Shown here: in pieces, positions 6,609 to 7,204 of the stretch
Position numbering within the stretch: the first letter of the stretch is position 1
How the letters are laid out: each line of letters starts with the position of its first letter
Source: an uncultured Rhodanobacteraceae bacterium
Lineage (GTDB): Bacteria; Pseudomonadota; Gammaproteobacteria; Xanthomonadales; SZUA-5
Length of the DNA stretch: 7,204 bases
NCBI GenBank assembly: GCA_937928755.1
Contig: CALEZI010000059.1
Span: forward strand, 1 to 7,204
Reading direction: 5' to 3'
The notes under the pieces: generated by a model
What the model saw: the letters and a program-made list of their open reading frames with translations, nothing else
Database searches by the model: none
Told to the model about the DNA's origin: nothing
Made by a program: the position numbers and the translations under genes

Positions 6609-6640
6609 AAAAAAAAGGCCCCGAGTCTCCCCGGGGCCTT
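6609..6640 (-). terminator. Intrinsic terminator of the secreted-protein gene
   Basis: Read on the - strand, AAGGCCCCG and CGGGGCCTT (6632-6640 and 6615-6623) form a 9-bp stem around an 8-base loop, followed by eight U (A-run 6609-6616 on the + strand). It begins 28 bases after the stop codon of the gene at 6669-7204. This is a textbook Rho-independent terminator and separates that gene's transcript from parE downstream. Confidence 0.95.
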
Positions 6641-6668
6641 CAGTTAGCGCGGTGTTACGAGGACGCGA

Positions 6669-7204
6669 TCAACCATCCGTACGCAGGCTGACGGTGTCGA
6701 CGCGGAAGGTCGTCGCCAGCGAGCTGTCGGTGGTCGCCAGCAGGCGCACCTTCACGTTGCGACCCTTGTAGGCGGCGACGTTGTAGCTGCGTTGCACGTA
6801 GGTCGAGGCGTTGGTGGTCTTGTTGACGTTCGACAGGGTCACCAGCGTGGTGATCACGGCGTTGGTGCCGGCGTCGACCAGTTGCACCTGCAGCCGGTCG
6901 TAGGCGGTCGTCGTCGTGGTCTCGCTGGTCACGATCGAGGTGTAGAACGACAGGGTCGCCGTGGTCGCTCCGGCCGGGATCAACGTCGCGTTGCTCTGCA
7001 CGGTCTGCGAGCTGGTGCTCGCATTGACGCCGAGGTAGGCGTAGGTGCCACCGGTGTGGGCATTGCTCTGACCCGCCAGCAGCGTGTTGAACGAGGTGCC
7101 GGAGAAAGCCGAGCGCGCCCAGCCGGTGCCCGAGTTGGTGCTCGCCGTGATGCTGTCGAAGTTGCCGTTGACCAGGCGTTCGACCACCGTGCCGCCACCG
7201 CCGC
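6669..7204 (-). CDS. C-terminal part of a probable secreted protein with a beta-sandwich-like domain (5' end outside window)
   Basis: The last ~177 residues are visible; the frame is open to the right edge, and the GTG at 7187 is an internal Val codon. The visible part starts with a glycine linker (GGGGT) and then one domain: VVERLVNGNFDS at its start, many Thr and Ser, alternating polar and hydrophobic beta-strand patterns (ATLSFYTSIV, DRLQVQLVDA, NVKVRLLATT), and an ending TTFRVDTVSLRTDG. L-NGNF/GGFE openings and F-VDDVSL-type endings are typical of jelly-roll, carbohydrate-binding-like domains at the C-termini of secreted proteases and other hydrolases in Xanthomonas-like bacteria. The domain has no visible catalytic residues, no transmembrane segment and no cysteine. 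It would therefore be an accessory or substrate-binding module; the main activity of the protein lies outside the window and cannot be stated. Transcription ends at the terminator just downstream. Confidence 0.85.
   Translation of the reverse strand, partial: GGGGTVVERLVNGNFDSITASTNSGTGWARSAFSGTSFNTLLAGQSNAHTGGTYAYLGVNASTSSQTVQSNATLIPAGATTATLSFYTSIVTSETTTTTAYDRLQVQLVDAGTNAVITTLVTLSNVNKTTNASTYVQRSYNVAAYKGRNVKVRLLATTDSSLATTFRVDTVSLRTDG

Overview
The window looks like ordinary chromosome of a high-GC (about two thirds G+C by eye) gammaproteobacterium. Best guess is Lysobacterales/Xanthomonadales. This rests on remembered similarity of the ParE and S4-domain proteins to Xanthomonas-type proteins, on GC-rich third codon positions, and on a GTAG-headed REP-like palindrome of the kind known in that group. 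No database search was possible.

Layout, left to right. (1) Positions 1-1625, + strand: the last ~540 residues of pyruvate phosphate dikinase (ppdK), with its 5' part outside the window, followed by a strong stem-loop. (2) 1793-3412, +: a GAF + HD-GYP protein, probably a cyclic-di-GMP phosphodiesterase, preceded by a clear Shine-Dalgarno sequence. (3) 3524-4246, +: an S4-domain protein of the RsuA/RluB-type pseudouridine synthase family, with an altered catalytic motif. (4) 4247-4447: a convergent intergenic region packed with palindromic DNA. (5) 4448-6331, - strand: complete parE (topoisomerase IV subunit B). (6) 6332-6616: its upstream region, with a perfect short hairpin and two REP-like palindromes in inverted orientation. 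(7) 6609-6640: a textbook intrinsic terminator for the last gene. (8) 6669-7204, -: the C-terminal end of a probably secreted protein with a Thr/Ser-rich beta-sandwich-like domain, cut by the right edge.

The genes do not form one pathway. ppdK links glycolysis and gluconeogenesis, the GAF/HD-GYP protein is a signalling enzyme, the S4 protein acts on RNA, ParE decatenates chromosomes, and the last gene is probably extracellular. I see no defence system, CRISPR array, prophage or new gene cassette. The most interesting signal lies between the genes: a family of near-identical 24-28 bp palindromes on both sides of parE. One pair is intact, and the other side seems to hold an intact copy plus a decayed partner. 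The S4 protein is second: the normally conserved GRLD motif reads VVLD.
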